Shown here: positions 26,408 through 34,005 of the stretch, piece by piece | Layout: each line of letters opens with the position of its first letter | How positions within the stretch are numbered: position 1 is the first letter of the stretch | Assembly (NCBI RefSeq): GCF_900492205.1 | Contig: NZ_UEYQ01000019.1 | Span: forward strand, 1 to 61,570 | Length of the DNA: 61,570 bases | DNA from: Ciceribacter sp. T2.26MG-112.2 | Lineage (GTDB): Bacteria > Pseudomonadota > Alphaproteobacteria > Rhizobiales > Rhizobiaceae | Direction: 5' to 3' | Made by a program: the position numbers and the translations under genes | The notes under the pieces: model-generated | What the model was told of the DNA's origin: nothing | Databases searched by the model: none | The model's input: only the letters and a program-made list of their open reading frames with translations

Positions 26408-27175
26408 ATGTTCCGCCCATCCACGCTCTCCCCCTTTGTGTATTTGTCTCCGGCTCTTCATCAGGATGAACTGGCAGCTAGCCCACTTGCCACCAATGGC
26501 ATGAAACTTCTCCGTTATGTCGAGCAAAACGGCGGCATTCCGCTGACGCAATCCTTAGGCGCTTTTCATAGAAAATGCGTCGAATGGGCCGCACATGAAT
26601 TCCAGTGGCCGGGGTATGAACCCGAAATTCTCTATTCCGTGAATAAAGTTCTCAACGAGCCGGATTTCCCTCCACTCTCCATCCTGCATTGGGCGCTGCA
26701 GGACCTTCGTATCATCCGCCACTACAAAGGTAGGGCCCTGCTCACGAAGCGGGGTAGGTCGATACTCGGCAATCACGGGGAACTTCAGGCCGTTTTCGCA
26801 GAATGGATGCTGGCCGCTCCGCTGCAGGAGAGTCTTTCCCCCGAAGCTGCTGCCCTGTTCTGGGACCTTAGGCATATGCTGGGTATCGTCTCGACCCGGT
26901 TGGGCGACTGGGTAACGCTTGGCGATTATACCGAATGGGCACTCCCGGTGGAGCTTTTCCCGGCGAGGGGACCGCTCGGCCCCCGACACGAGGCAGGCTG
27001 GTTCATCGCACATAATCTCGTTCGCCCGCTGACTTGGCTGGGCGTATTGGAGAACTCGCCGAAGAACGTGCCAGCCATGTCGATGATGGATAGGCAATTT
27101 CGGAAAACGGTGTTGTTCGATAAATTCTTCAGGATAGGCCTTCCGATCGGGATCGAGGCGGTCAGCCTCCACTGA
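26408..27175 (+). CDS. Conserved hypothetical protein, 255 residues
   Basis: Not recognised with certainty. Residues 40-60 (GGIPLTQSLGAFHRKCVEWA) and 70-125 (NKVLNEPDFPPLSILHWALQ, then LLTKRGRSILG) look like a helical, winged-helix-type N-terminal domain followed by an all-helical C-terminal half. I have a weak memory of similar sequences linked with plasmid pRiA4b ORF-3-like proteins in rhizobia. There is no signal peptide or membrane segment. No good ribosome site precedes the ATG. It is divergent from the PD-(D/E)XK gene, separated by about 180 bases, and so could be expressed from the same intergenic region. Confidence 0.5.
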   Translation: MFRPSTLSPFVYLSPALHQDELAASPLATNGMKLLRYVEQNGGIPLTQSLGAFHRKCVEWAAHEFQWPGYEPEILYSVNKVLNEPDFPPLSILHWALQDLRIIRHYKGRALLTKRGRSILGNHGELQAVFAEWMLAAPLQESLSPEAAALFWDLRHMLGIVSTRLGDWVTLGDYTEWALPVELFPARGPLGPRHEAGWFIAHNLVRPLTWLGVLENSPKNVPAMSMMDRQFRKTVLFDKFFRIGLPIGIEAVSLH

Positions 27176-27766
27176 TGGCCCCAGGGACGTGGTCGCTGGG
27201 ACTATCGCGTGGTGGGCACTCTGGCGCACACGACGGCGCATTTTCGTCGCACAAGAAATACTCAGCCAACACCACATTCTGTAGTTTGTGAATCGCCGCG
27301 CCGGACGACGCAGCACCTGGCATTGATAGCGCAAACCAACAGACCCTGTGCCTGGTGGATGCTGCAAATCTGGTTCATCGCGGGCGGGGCTTGGGATCTA
27401 TTTGCCGTCAATTCTGGTCATGGAGGCAAGGTGGGGGCTCTGGAATGTGAGAAGCGGCCCCGCGCGCCGGGGGCTGTCGGTCCCGGATCCCGGCGTTGCC
27501 GTCGCTATGCTGACCCTCCTGCGGCAACCCTTTTAACCGGTCTTGCGGGAGGCGAACGGCTTTCGCGGTGCCCGCTGCAGCTGGTATGCCCTTCCTGTTT
27601 TGGGCGTTTCTGCGCAACGACCCAAGAGCTGTCACTCCGTGAAACTGCGCGATCGTAAACCTGGCTCGACAGATTGCCTGAAATCGCACCCGATCAACAA
27701 GGTTGATCTGCCGATCGTGCCGTGTTTTGAAGGTGGCAAATTGGCGGCGGGGCTTTGGCAACAGGA
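27176..27766. other. Intergenic stretch without a convincing gene
   Basis: Several open frames cross this 590-base stretch, but they overlap one another and are Pro/Arg-rich. None has a ribosome site or a recognisable motif. A GC-rich, partly self-complementary segment lies at about 27460-27510. I see no promoter or repeat that I can defend. Confidence 0.4.
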
Positions 27767-28747
27767 ATGGCAGAACAGTTTGACATGTTTTCGGAGCATG
27801 CTGCGCGCGATCCGATGGTCACGCGTGCCGGCTCCAGATTAGCCAAGCCCGAACAGCCTGCCGTCCTCATGAGTGAAGAGGACATGGTTCGGCATCTCTC
27901 TGAGACGGGTCGCTACCGCATCCTCACAAAACTGGTGCCGCGCGCAGTCGCGCCATTCCCACGGCCAGAATTCCCGCTCAAGGGCATCATTCTTGACACC
28001 GAGACCACGGGCCTCAATGCTCGCAAGGATGAGATCATCGAAATTGGCGTGATCGCTTTCACCTTCGATGCCACAGGAAACATCGGTGACGTCACCGGGG
28101 TCTACGGTGGGCTTCAGCAGCCGAGCGTTTCGATTCCTTCCGACATTACCAGGCTTACTGGTATCACCAACGAGATGGTGGCCGCACAATCGATCGATAT
28201 CGCTGCTTTAAAGGCGCTGATCGAACCAGCGGATCTGTTGATCGCCCACAATGCCGGATTCGACCGGCCATTCTGCGAGGCGTTTTCTGATCTGTTCTCC
28301 GGTAAGGCCTGGGCTTGCTCCAACTCCGAGATCGACTGGGCTTCGCGCGGATATGAGGGAACCAAGCTCGGCTACCTGATCGGGCAGGCGGGCTACTTCC
28401 ATGATGGTCATCGCGCTGTCGATGATTGTTTCGCGCTCCTGGAGGTCCTCGCCCGGCAAGGCGATGGATCGGCTTCCACCGCTTTCGCCGAACTCTATGA
28501 AGCAAGCCAACGGTCGCGTGTCCGGATCTTCGCGGAGAACAGTCCCTTCGATATGAAGGACCACCTCAAGGCGCGAGGCTATCGCTGGTCTGACGGAAGC
28601 GACGGCCGCCCTAAATCCTGGTGGATCGAGGTGGGCGAGGAAGCGCTCGATGATGAACTCCGCTATCTCAGGGCCGAAATCTACCGCTATCCCGATGCCG
28701 ATCCACCTATCAAACGCCTCACCGCCATCGACCGCTTCCGGGCATGA
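27767..28747 (+). CDS. DnaQ-like 3'-5' exonuclease
   Basis: A 326-residue protein with the DEDD exonuclease motifs: ILDTETTGL near residue 85 (Exo I, D-x-E), HNAGFDRPF near residue 160 (Exo II), and HRAVDDCFALLEV near residue 208 (Exo III, H-x4-D, the DEDDh form). About 80 N-terminal residues precede the domain and about 90 follow it (WSDGSDGRPKSWWIEV). It resembles stand-alone epsilon-like proofreading nucleases, not the replicative DnaQ. It lies upstream of the sRNA locus and the mutagenic polymerase genes but transcribes separately. The ATG at 27767 is chosen over an in-frame TTG 12 bases earlier. Confidence 0.85.
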   Translation: MAEQFDMFSEHAARDPMVTRAGSRLAKPEQPAVLMSEEDMVRHLSETGRYRILTKLVPRAVAPFPRPEFPLKGIILDTETTGLNARKDEIIEIGVIAFTFDATGNIGDVTGVYGGLQQPSVSIPSDITRLTGITNEMVAAQSIDIAALKALIEPADLLIAHNAGFDRPFCEAFSDLFSGKAWACSNSEIDWASRGYEGTKLGYLIGQAGYFHDGHRAVDDCFALLEVLARQGDGSASTAFAELYEASQRSRVRIFAENSPFDMKDHLKARGYRWSDGSDGRPKSWWIEVGEEALDDELRYLRAEIYRYPDADPPIKRLTAIDRFRA

Positions 28748-28867
28748 TGCCATCCCTTTGATCCGTCTCTGAGAAAGGCCCATGCTTTGGACGCATGGCC
28801 GACCTGAGACCTTGTGACGTATCGATCGGCGGCGAAGAGCCTATATTCCAATCATCGAAACGACGTT

Positions 28868-28893
28868 GGAACCAAAGCATGGTTGCTGGCGTC
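28868..28893 (+). promoter_or_regulatory. Possible EcfG/RpoE2-type promoter upstream of the DUF1127 gene
   Basis: GGAAC (28868-28872), 17 bases, then CGTC (28890-28893) resembles the alphaproteobacterial general-stress promoter GGAAC-N16/17-CGTT with one mismatch. It would place transcription start about 20 bases before the DUF1127 ATG. The match is partial and other promoters are possible. Confidence 0.3.
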
Positions 28894-28919
28894 AAGAGAC
28901 CTCACGAAAGGGGATCATC

Positions 28920-29066
28920 ATGAAGGTAGCACGATCCTTCAACAACTGGCGCAAGTACCGTCAGACCGTTACCGAACTCGGCCGCATGAGCTCGCGCGAA
29001 CTGCAGGACCTCGGTATCGATCGTGCCGACATCCACAGCGTTGCCCGCCAGTCCGTCGCTCGCTAA
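28920..29066 (+). CDS. Small DUF1127 protein, CcaF1-like
   Basis: A 48-residue, Arg-rich protein: SFNNWRKYRQTVTELGRMSS, then RELQDLGIDRADIHSVA, the classic DUF1127 pattern. The start ATG has AAAGGGG seven bases upstream. Small DUF1127 proteins in alphaproteobacteria act as RNA-binding proteins in RNA turnover; CcaF1 of Rhodobacter is encoded just ahead of the CcsR sRNAs and modulates their maturation (established for that organism). Here too a run of CCTCCTCCC hairpins follows. A GC-rich inverted repeat at 29100-29122 (ACGCCCGC/GCGGGCGT) lies between them; it lacks a T-run, so it may be a processing or attenuation site. Confidence 0.85.
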   Translation: MKVARSFNNWRKYRQTVTELGRMSSRELQDLGIDRADIHSVARQSVAR

Positions 29067-29255
29067 GCGGCTTTTTCCCGGCCTATCCCGAATGACACTA
29101 CGCCCGCCGATGACGCGGGCGTTCCTGTGTCTGCCGTATAGAAAGGCGCTGTGCTGGAGATGTCTTCCGTGGGAGTGGGGCTCTGCATTTCTCGCATAGC
29201 TGCACTGCAGCAAAGTCTGTTTCGTGTGCGGCGGAAACTGGTACCTTGGTATTCA

Positions 29256-29410
29256 TCGAAGCGATGCACCTCCTCCCGCAGAGCTTCGAATTCAGACGGC
29301 CCACTCCTCCTCCCAAGGGGCGTCTGTCGGAACGGCGGCACTCCTCCTCCCAGCCGTTGTTCGGTTCTTTTAGGAAAGCCTGCCGCACCTCCTCCCGCGG
29401 CAGGCTTTTT
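29256..29410 (+). ncRNA. Four-hairpin sRNA locus with CCUCCUCCC loops (cuckoo/CcsR or alpha-r14 type)
   Basis: Four consecutive hairpins each display the same nine bases, CCTCCTCCC, in the loop: at 29269, 29306, 29343 and 29388. The stems are all different: TCGAAGC/GCTTCGA (29256-29289, with an inner TGC/GCA), CAGACG/CGTCTG (29293-29326), AACGGC/GCCGTT (29331-29358) and an 11-bp AAAGCCTGCCG/CGGCAGGCTTT (29375-29408). Independent stems with identical loops mean the loop is what is selected. The loop is complementary to Shine-Dalgarno sequences. The CcsR1-4 (cuckoo) RNAs of Rhodobacter and alpha-r14 RNAs of rhizobia have this design and control translation under stress. The DUF1127 gene upstream strengthens the assignment. 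Confidence 0.85.
29375..29410 (+). terminator. Rho-independent terminator that is also the fourth CCUCCUCCC hairpin
   Basis: A 12-bp GC-rich stem closed around the ACCTCCTCCC loop is followed by a T-run (29406-29410) and, two bases later, TTTT. It would end the sRNA transcript and separates it from the convergent dinB gene, whose stop lies at 29430. Confidence 0.8.
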
Positions 29411-29429
29411 CGTTTTCAGGACCATGGTA

Positions 29430-30557
29430 TCAGAGCCCGAGCGCGAGCTGCGGTTCCTGTCCGCTCTCTTCAGTGTTCAGCGATGACAGGGTAATCCCCA
29501 ATAGCCGTACAGACCGTTTGAACGGGAACACCGAGGCGAGCAGGGTTTCAGCATTCTCCAAGACCATGTCGACGTCGGACACGAGTCCCGACACGGTCCT
29601 GCTGCGTGTCGCCTGACTGAAATCTGAATATTTGATTTTGACGGTGATCGTCTTTCCCGTGATGTCATGGGCCTCGCAATAGCGCCAGACCTTCTCGGCT
29701 AATGGCCGCAACTCGGCTTTGGCAAGATCGAGATCGCCGATGTCCTCAACGAACGTGTCCTCAGCGCCAACAGATTTTCGAATGCGATCGGGTCTCACCC
29801 GGCGTTCATCGATCCCACGGGCAATGCCGTAGAAATAAGGACCGGACTTGCCGAAATTCTGCTGAAGGAAGGCGAGGGATTTTGACTTGAGATCAAGCCC
29901 CGTCTCGATACCATGCCGTTTCATCCGCTCGGCGGTGGCCGGCCCCACGCCATGGAATTTCTTGACGGGGAGGGCTTCGACAAAACCCGGGCCATTCTTC
30001 GGCGTGATGACGGCTTGGCCGTTTGGTTTGTTCAGGTCACTCGCCATTTTGGCCAGGAACTTGTTGTAGGAGATGCCGGCAGACGCATTGAGGCCGGTGA
30101 CCGCCTTGATCTTCGCTCTGATCTCCAGCGCGATTTCCGTGGCGATCTCCATGCCCTTCAGGTTCTCGGTAACATCGAGATAGGCTTCGTCCAAGGACAG
30201 CGGTTCGATCAGCGGCGTATATTCGGCAAAGATCTCCCGGATTTGCTGCGAGACCTGTCTATAAACCTCGAAGCGCGGCGGCACGAAGATCAGATCCGGG
30301 CATTTGCGCTTGCCGGTGATCGACGGCATGGCCGAATGCACACCAAAGACACGCGCTTCGTAGCTTGCGGCGGCCACAACGCCGCGTGCCGCCGATCCAC
30401 CGACCGCCAATGGTTTGCCGCGTAGCTCGGGATTATCGCGCTGCTCGACCGACGCATAAAACGCGTCCATGTCCACATGGATGATTTTGCGCACGGGTTG
30501 CACGACACCCATTCCGTCAGTTTCCAGACGGTAAGCCGGCATGTCGTGAACAGGCAT
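29430..30557 (-). CDS. dinB: DNA polymerase IV (Y-family translesion polymerase)
   Basis: About 375 residues. Catalytic motifs are IIHVDMDAFYASVEQRDNPE at the N terminus and SLDEAYLDVT near residue 115, which give the D and D-E metal ligands. The helix-hairpin-helix region (KKFHGVGPATAERMKRHGI) and the little-finger domain follow. It copies damaged DNA with low fidelity. The ATG at 30557 has GGGG seven bases upstream; longer starts reach back to the SRAP stop at 30590, so it is co-transcribed with the SRAP gene. With imuAB-dnaE2 nearby, the region concentrates mutagenic repair functions. Confidence 0.93.
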   Translation of the reverse strand: MPVHDMPAYRLETDGMGVVQPVRKIIHVDMDAFYASVEQRDNPELRGKPLAVGGSAARGVVAAASYEARVFGVHSAMPSITGKRKCPDLIFVPPRFEVYRQVSQQIREIFAEYTPLIEPLSLDEAYLDVTENLKGMEIATEIALEIRAKIKAVTGLNASAGISYNKFLAKMASDLNKPNGQAVITPKNGPGFVEALPVKKFHGVGPATAERMKRHGIETGLDLKSKSLAFLQQNFGKSGPYFYGIARGIDERRVRPDRIRKSVGAEDTFVEDIGDLDLAKAELRPLAEKVWRYCEAHDITGKTITVKIKYSDFSQATRSRTVSGLVSDVDMVLENAETLLASVFPFKRSVRLLGITLSSLNTEESGQEPQLALGL

Positions 30558-30589
30558 CTGACTGCCCCGGTCGTGCATGGTGTTGGTGA

Positions 30590-31267
30590 TCAAAGCAACA
30601 GACCTTCCTCGTCCGGCTTCGGTTTGGCCTGTGGCGGCACGATCACCAGCATGTTGCCCGGGAGCGGACGCTGTAGGTGGCGGGCTTCATCCCACGGTGC
30701 TGTCAGCCAGGTCTCGACTTCTTCAGGCGTGGTCAGGATGGAGGGCATGGCCTTTTGATGGATCGGCGAGACAATCTCGTTGGGCGAGGTCGTCAGAAAT
30801 CCAAACAGCTCGTATTCCTGCTCGCCATCCCTGACTTTGCGCACGCCCTTCCACGGGGTCCAGAAGCCCGCGAAAAACATGAGCGGCCGATCTTCATTGC
30901 CCGCGAACCAGGCGTTCGGCACGCGTCCGCCCTCGACTTTGCTGGCAGGATCAGGTTCGGCAAAAGACGTGAACGGCACGACGCAGCGGCTGGTCGGGCC
31001 AAGCCAGCGCCGCCAGTGCGGCGAACTCACATTGCGAATATTAGTGACGCCGGGATCGTAGTTTTTCACATAGGTTGGCGGCGACGGCATTCCCCAGGTC
31101 GCCCGGGCAATCTCGCGCTGTCCGTCCTCGGCGACGCGGACAATCGGCGCCTGATAGCCTGGATAAACGTCGAAGGAGGCTTCATTCCAGCCGGCTCGAT
31201 CCCGGAACGCCTTTGTAAATTGCAGAACCGCGTCACGCGTGGTCGTCACATTATAGAGATTACACAC
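30590..31267 (-). CDS. SRAP (SOS response-associated peptidase, YedK/HMCES) protein
   Basis: A 225-residue protein whose second residue must be the catalytic Cys. A GTG at 31267, preceded by GGAGG, gives (M)CNLYNVTTT, so I take this start although the frame runs open much further upstream. The Cys2, Asn and later conserved segments (RCVVPFTSFAEPD, LMFFAGFWTPW, IHQKAMPSIL) are those of the family. SRAP proteins form a covalent thiazolidine link with abasic sites in single-stranded DNA and shield them. It is the first gene of a two-gene unit with dinB. Confidence 0.9.
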   Translation of the reverse strand: MCNLYNVTTTRDAVLQFTKAFRDRAGWNEASFDVYPGYQAPIVRVAEDGQREIARATWGMPSPPTYVKNYDPGVTNIRNVSSPHWRRWLGPTSRCVVPFTSFAEPDPASKVEGGRVPNAWFAGNEDRPLMFFAGFWTPWKGVRKVRDGEQEYELFGFLTTSPNEIVSPIHQKAMPSILTTPEEVETWLTAPWDEARHLQRPLPGNMLVIVPPQAKPKPDEEGLLL

Positions 31268-31349
31268 TACCCGTCCTCCTATCCAATGCGGCTCAAGGCG
31301 AAGTTTCCGGCCCTTTTGGAATGCAAGCAAGCTTTGAAAGCTCCAGCGA

Positions 31350-31610
31350 TCACGTGGGCTTTTGCAGCTCAACTGCCACGCCCGCCTCCAGCAAGCAGGG
31401 AAATTGCGTCCCGCATCTATCCTGCCCGTCAGAGCAATGCATCTTGTCGCAGCCCATTGCCATGCGACGGCGTAGATCCACAAAACGCATGCTGGCGCCA
31501 AACTGTTTCACCAGCGCCCTGCGATCGAGCTCGCCCTGTTGCCCGCACGGTTTGCATTGGACGGTAATCACCGGTCCCTCGAAATCTCTGAGCGTCAGCA
31601 GGCCGGCCAT
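31350..31610 (-). CDS. Small Cys-rich (zinc-ribbon-like) protein
   Basis: An 86-residue protein with a CKPCG pair near residue 19 and further cysteines in MGCDKMHCSDGQDRCGTQFPC. The pattern could hold one or two zinc ions. I recall similar small proteins annotated as hypothetical in Rhizobiaceae. It points the same way as SRAP and dinB and ends about 80 bases before the SRAP start, so it may belong to the same transcript. No function can be given. Confidence 0.6.
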   Translation of the reverse strand: MAGLLTLRDFEGPVITVQCKPCGQQGELDRRALVKQFGASMRFVDLRRRMAMGCDKMHCSDGQDRCGTQFPCLLEAGVAVELQKPT

Positions 31611-31753
31611 ATTTCTATTTTCTCATCTACGATATTTTTCGTCCCATTCAGCATCGAATTGAATCTGCTTGATGAATCGATTGAGCAACAGCCGTCTCGT
31701 GATGCCGGCTGCTGTCCACCCGATTCTTGCCCGTTGACTCACCGCCGATTAAA

Positions 31754-31768
31754 GAACAAAAACAGAAC
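31754..31768 (+). promoter_or_regulatory. LexA (SOS) box upstream of imuA
   Basis: GAAC-AAAAACA-GAAC is a perfect match to the alphaproteobacterial LexA consensus GAAC-N7-GAAC (GTTC-N7-GTTC on the other strand). It lies 50 bases before the imuA ATG in the AT-rich divergent region. The imuA-imuB-dnaE2 cassette is known to be under LexA control in this group. Confidence 0.88.
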
Positions 31769-31817
31769 ATATCAGCTTTTTTTGGCTATGCAAATGCACT
31801 CTTGACGTTGGAAACCG

Positions 31818-32573
31818 ATGCCAATCACTGCCGCCAACCCCGTCATTTCCGAACTTCAGGACCGCATTCGGCGGCTTGAAGGCGGGACTGCGCGCAAGGG
31901 CGAAGTGCTGTCGTTCGGAATCGCCGAGATCGACGCAAAGCTTCCCGGTGGTGGGCTCGCCTGCGGTGCCTTGCACGAAGTGGCTGGTGGTGGCGCCGAC
32001 GCGGTCCATGGTGCGGCCGCCGCTCTCTTTGTCGCCGGCATCGTCGCGCGAACCAAGGGTGACATTCTCTGGTGCCTGACGCGACCCGATCTGTTCGCGC
32101 CGGCACTGGCACAGGCAGGCCTCCATCATGACCGGGTGATCTATGTCGAGGCCGACCGGGAAGAGGACGTGCTCACGAATTTCGAAGAAGGCCTGCGTTT
32201 TGGTGGGCTTGGCGCCGTCGTCGCTGAGCTCGTACGTCTGCCCATGACCGCCTCGCGGCGCCTGCAACTGGCGGCGGAGGCTTCGGGAACGATCGGCATT
32301 GCGCTTCGACGATGGCGTCGCCCGACGGAGGCCGCTGATTTCGGGCAGCCGACGGCCGCCACGACGCGATGGCGCATCAGCGTCCTGCCTTCCGAGCCGC
32401 TGCCCGTCCCCGGCATTGGGCGGGCGAGATGGCTTGCGGAATTGATCAGAGCAAGAGCGGGAGAAGCCGCAGAATTTGAAATAGGTGCCTGCGATGCCAC
32501 GGGTCGTATCAGTCTTTCTCCCCACGCTCGCGACGGACAGGATCAGGCGCGCCGATCCCGGAATTTTGCCTGA
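31818..32573 (+). CDS. imuA: ImuA, RecA-like protein of the mutagenesis cassette
   Basis: A 251-residue protein distantly related to RecA: FGIAEIDAKLPGGGLACGAL near residue 35, then AAALFVAGIVARTKGDILWC. No true Walker A GKT is present, as in other ImuA proteins. It acts with ImuB and DnaE2 in damage-induced mutagenesis. The gene is first in the cassette, downstream of a LexA box, and its 3' end overlaps the imuB start by 80 bases, as is usual for the cassette. Confidence 0.88.
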   Translation: MPITAANPVISELQDRIRRLEGGTARKGEVLSFGIAEIDAKLPGGGLACGALHEVAGGGADAVHGAAAALFVAGIVARTKGDILWCLTRPDLFAPALAQAGLHHDRVIYVEADREEDVLTNFEEGLRFGGLGAVVAELVRLPMTASRRLQLAAEASGTIGIALRRWRRPTEAADFGQPTAATTRWRISVLPSEPLPVPGIGRARWLAELIRARAGEAAEFEIGACDATGRISLSPHARDGQDQARRSRNFA

Positions 32574-34005
32574 AACACCGGTGGTGGTCGTTTCCCGCAG
32601 TGGATCGAAACGCACCGTCGCGGCAATCGACACTGCGGCCTTCAAAGCCGGGGTGCGGATCGGCATGCCCGCCGCAAAAGCCCAGGCGATGATATCCGGC
32701 CTGCATCTGGTCGATGCCGATCCGGGCGGTGACGCCTTGGCGATTGAGCGCCTGGCACTGTGGATGCTGCGCCAATATACGCCTGTCGTGGCGACGGACA
32801 GTCCCGACGGCATCGTCATGGATACCGAGGGCGCCGACCATCTGCGCGGCGGTGAGTTGCCGATGCTGATTGGTCTTGTCAACTCTTTGAGAGGCCACGG
32901 CCTCCAGGCCCGCGGCGCCATCGCCGACACCTGGGGCAGCGCCCATGCGATTGCCCGTGCCACGCGGCGCGAGGTGATCATCGTGCCGGTTGGTGAGACG
33001 GCCAAAGCTGTCGTCAACCTGCCGATTTCCAGCCTTCGTCTGCCGCCCGACATCGTCAGCGGTCTGGGCGTGCTCGGGTTTCGCACCGTCGGTGAGCTCT
33101 CGGCAACGCCGCGGGCGCCTCTGACACTGCGCTTCGGGCCAGAGGTGGGGCGCAGGCTCGATCAGATGTTCGGACGTCTTGCTGAACCGATCGATCCCAT
33201 TCGCACAGCGGACCTGATCAAGGTGGCCCGATCCTTCTCCGAGCCGATCGGGGCTGCTGAAACCATCGCCAAATATATCGGCAAGCTCGTGGTCGAACTC
33301 TGCGCCGCATTGGAGACGCGCGGGCAGGGCGTTCGCCGCGCCGATTTGATCATCTATCGCGTCGACAACACTTTGCAGTCCTTGCGCGCCGGCACGGCAA
33401 AGCCGGTGCGCGATATCCAGCATCTGACAAAGCTTCTCTGTTCCAGCATCGAGAAGATCGATCCCGGTTTCGGCATCGAGAAACTGTCCCTTACTGCTGC
33501 CATGATCGAGCCATTCGAGGAAAAGCAGTCGATCTCCTCGCTTGTCGAAGAAACCGTCGTCGACGTCACGCCCCTGCTCGACAGTTTTGGAAACCGTGGC
33601 CAACGCATGTACCGGCTGGCTCCGGTTGAAAGCGACGTTCCCGAGCGCAACGTCGGGCGCGTCTCCCCCATTGCCGCAAAACTCGGTCAGGCCTGGCCAA
33701 CCCGCTGGCCACGGCCGAGCCGCATGTTGGCGCACCCTGAACGGATCGAGGTGATTGCGCTCACACCCGACCATCCGCCGGCATCGATGACCTGGCGCGG
33801 CAAGCGCCGCCGCATCAAGCGCGGCGACGGGCCGGAACGGGTCTTCGGCGAGTGGTGGGTTCGCACATCCGAGATGGAGGCTGTCAGGGACTACTATTCC
33901 GTCGAGGACGAGGACGGCAATCGGTTCTGGGTCTATCGCTCCGGCGACGGCGTGGATCCCGCGACCGGAACGGCGAAATGGTTCCTGCACGGGATCTACG
34001 GCTGA
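32494..34005 (+). CDS. imuB: ImuB, inactive Y-family polymerase-like protein
   Basis: A 503-residue Y-family homologue starting [19 protein letters not shown]. The acidic catalytic triad of DinB is not preserved at the N terminus, as expected for ImuB, which is thought to be a scaffold linking the beta clamp, ImuA and DnaE2. The C-terminal third has the ImuB-specific segment ([20 protein letters not shown]) and a [19 protein letters not shown] ending. An in-frame GTG three codons earlier is an alternative start. Its TGA overlaps the dnaE2 ATG. Confidence 0.9.
   Translation: MPRVVSVFLPTLATDRIRRADPGILPETPVVVVSRSGSKRTVAAIDTAAFKAGVRIGMPAAKAQAMISGLHLVDADPGGDALAIERLALWMLRQYTPVVATDSPDGIVMDTEGADHLRGGELPMLIGLVNSLRGHGLQARGAIADTWGSAHAIARATRREVIIVPVGETAKAVVNLPISSLRLPPDIVSGLGVLGFRTVGELSATPRAPLTLRFGPEVGRRLDQMFGRLAEPIDPIRTADLIKVARSFSEPIGAAETIAKYIGKLVVELCAALETRGQGVRRADLIIYRVDNTLQSLRAGTAKPVRDIQHLTKLLCSSIEKIDPGFGIEKLSLTAAMIEPFEEKQSISSLVEETVVDVTPLLDSFGNRGQRMYRLAPVESDVPERNVGRVSPIAAKLGQAWPTRWPRPSRMLAHPERIEVIALTPDHPPASMTWRGKRRRIKRGDGPERVFGEWWVRTSEMEAVRDYYSVEDEDGNRFWVYRSGDGVDPATGTAKWFLHGIYG

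Noticed and set aside
27176..27766. Pro/Arg-rich open frames on both strands
   Set aside because: Overlapping, no start signals, no motifs; more likely untranslated GC-rich intergenic DNA.
28803..28860. RpoH-type promoter (CTTGTG ... CCTATATT) before the DUF1127 gene
   Set aside because: The spacing between the two elements is about 23 bases, too long for a standard promoter.
29256..29410. Possible CRISPR array, because CCTCCTCCC recurs with 37-base spacing
   Set aside because: Only about nine bases repeat, each sits in the loop of its own distinct stem, the last is a terminator, and there are no cas genes.
32509..33990. Long minus-strand open frame (493 codons) opposite imuB, and similar ones opposite imuA, the MFS, Usp and SulP genes
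   Set aside because: Composition is His/Arg/Gly-rich and out of phase with codon preference; the opposite strand encodes clear conserved proteins, so these are antisense shadows of high-GC genes.
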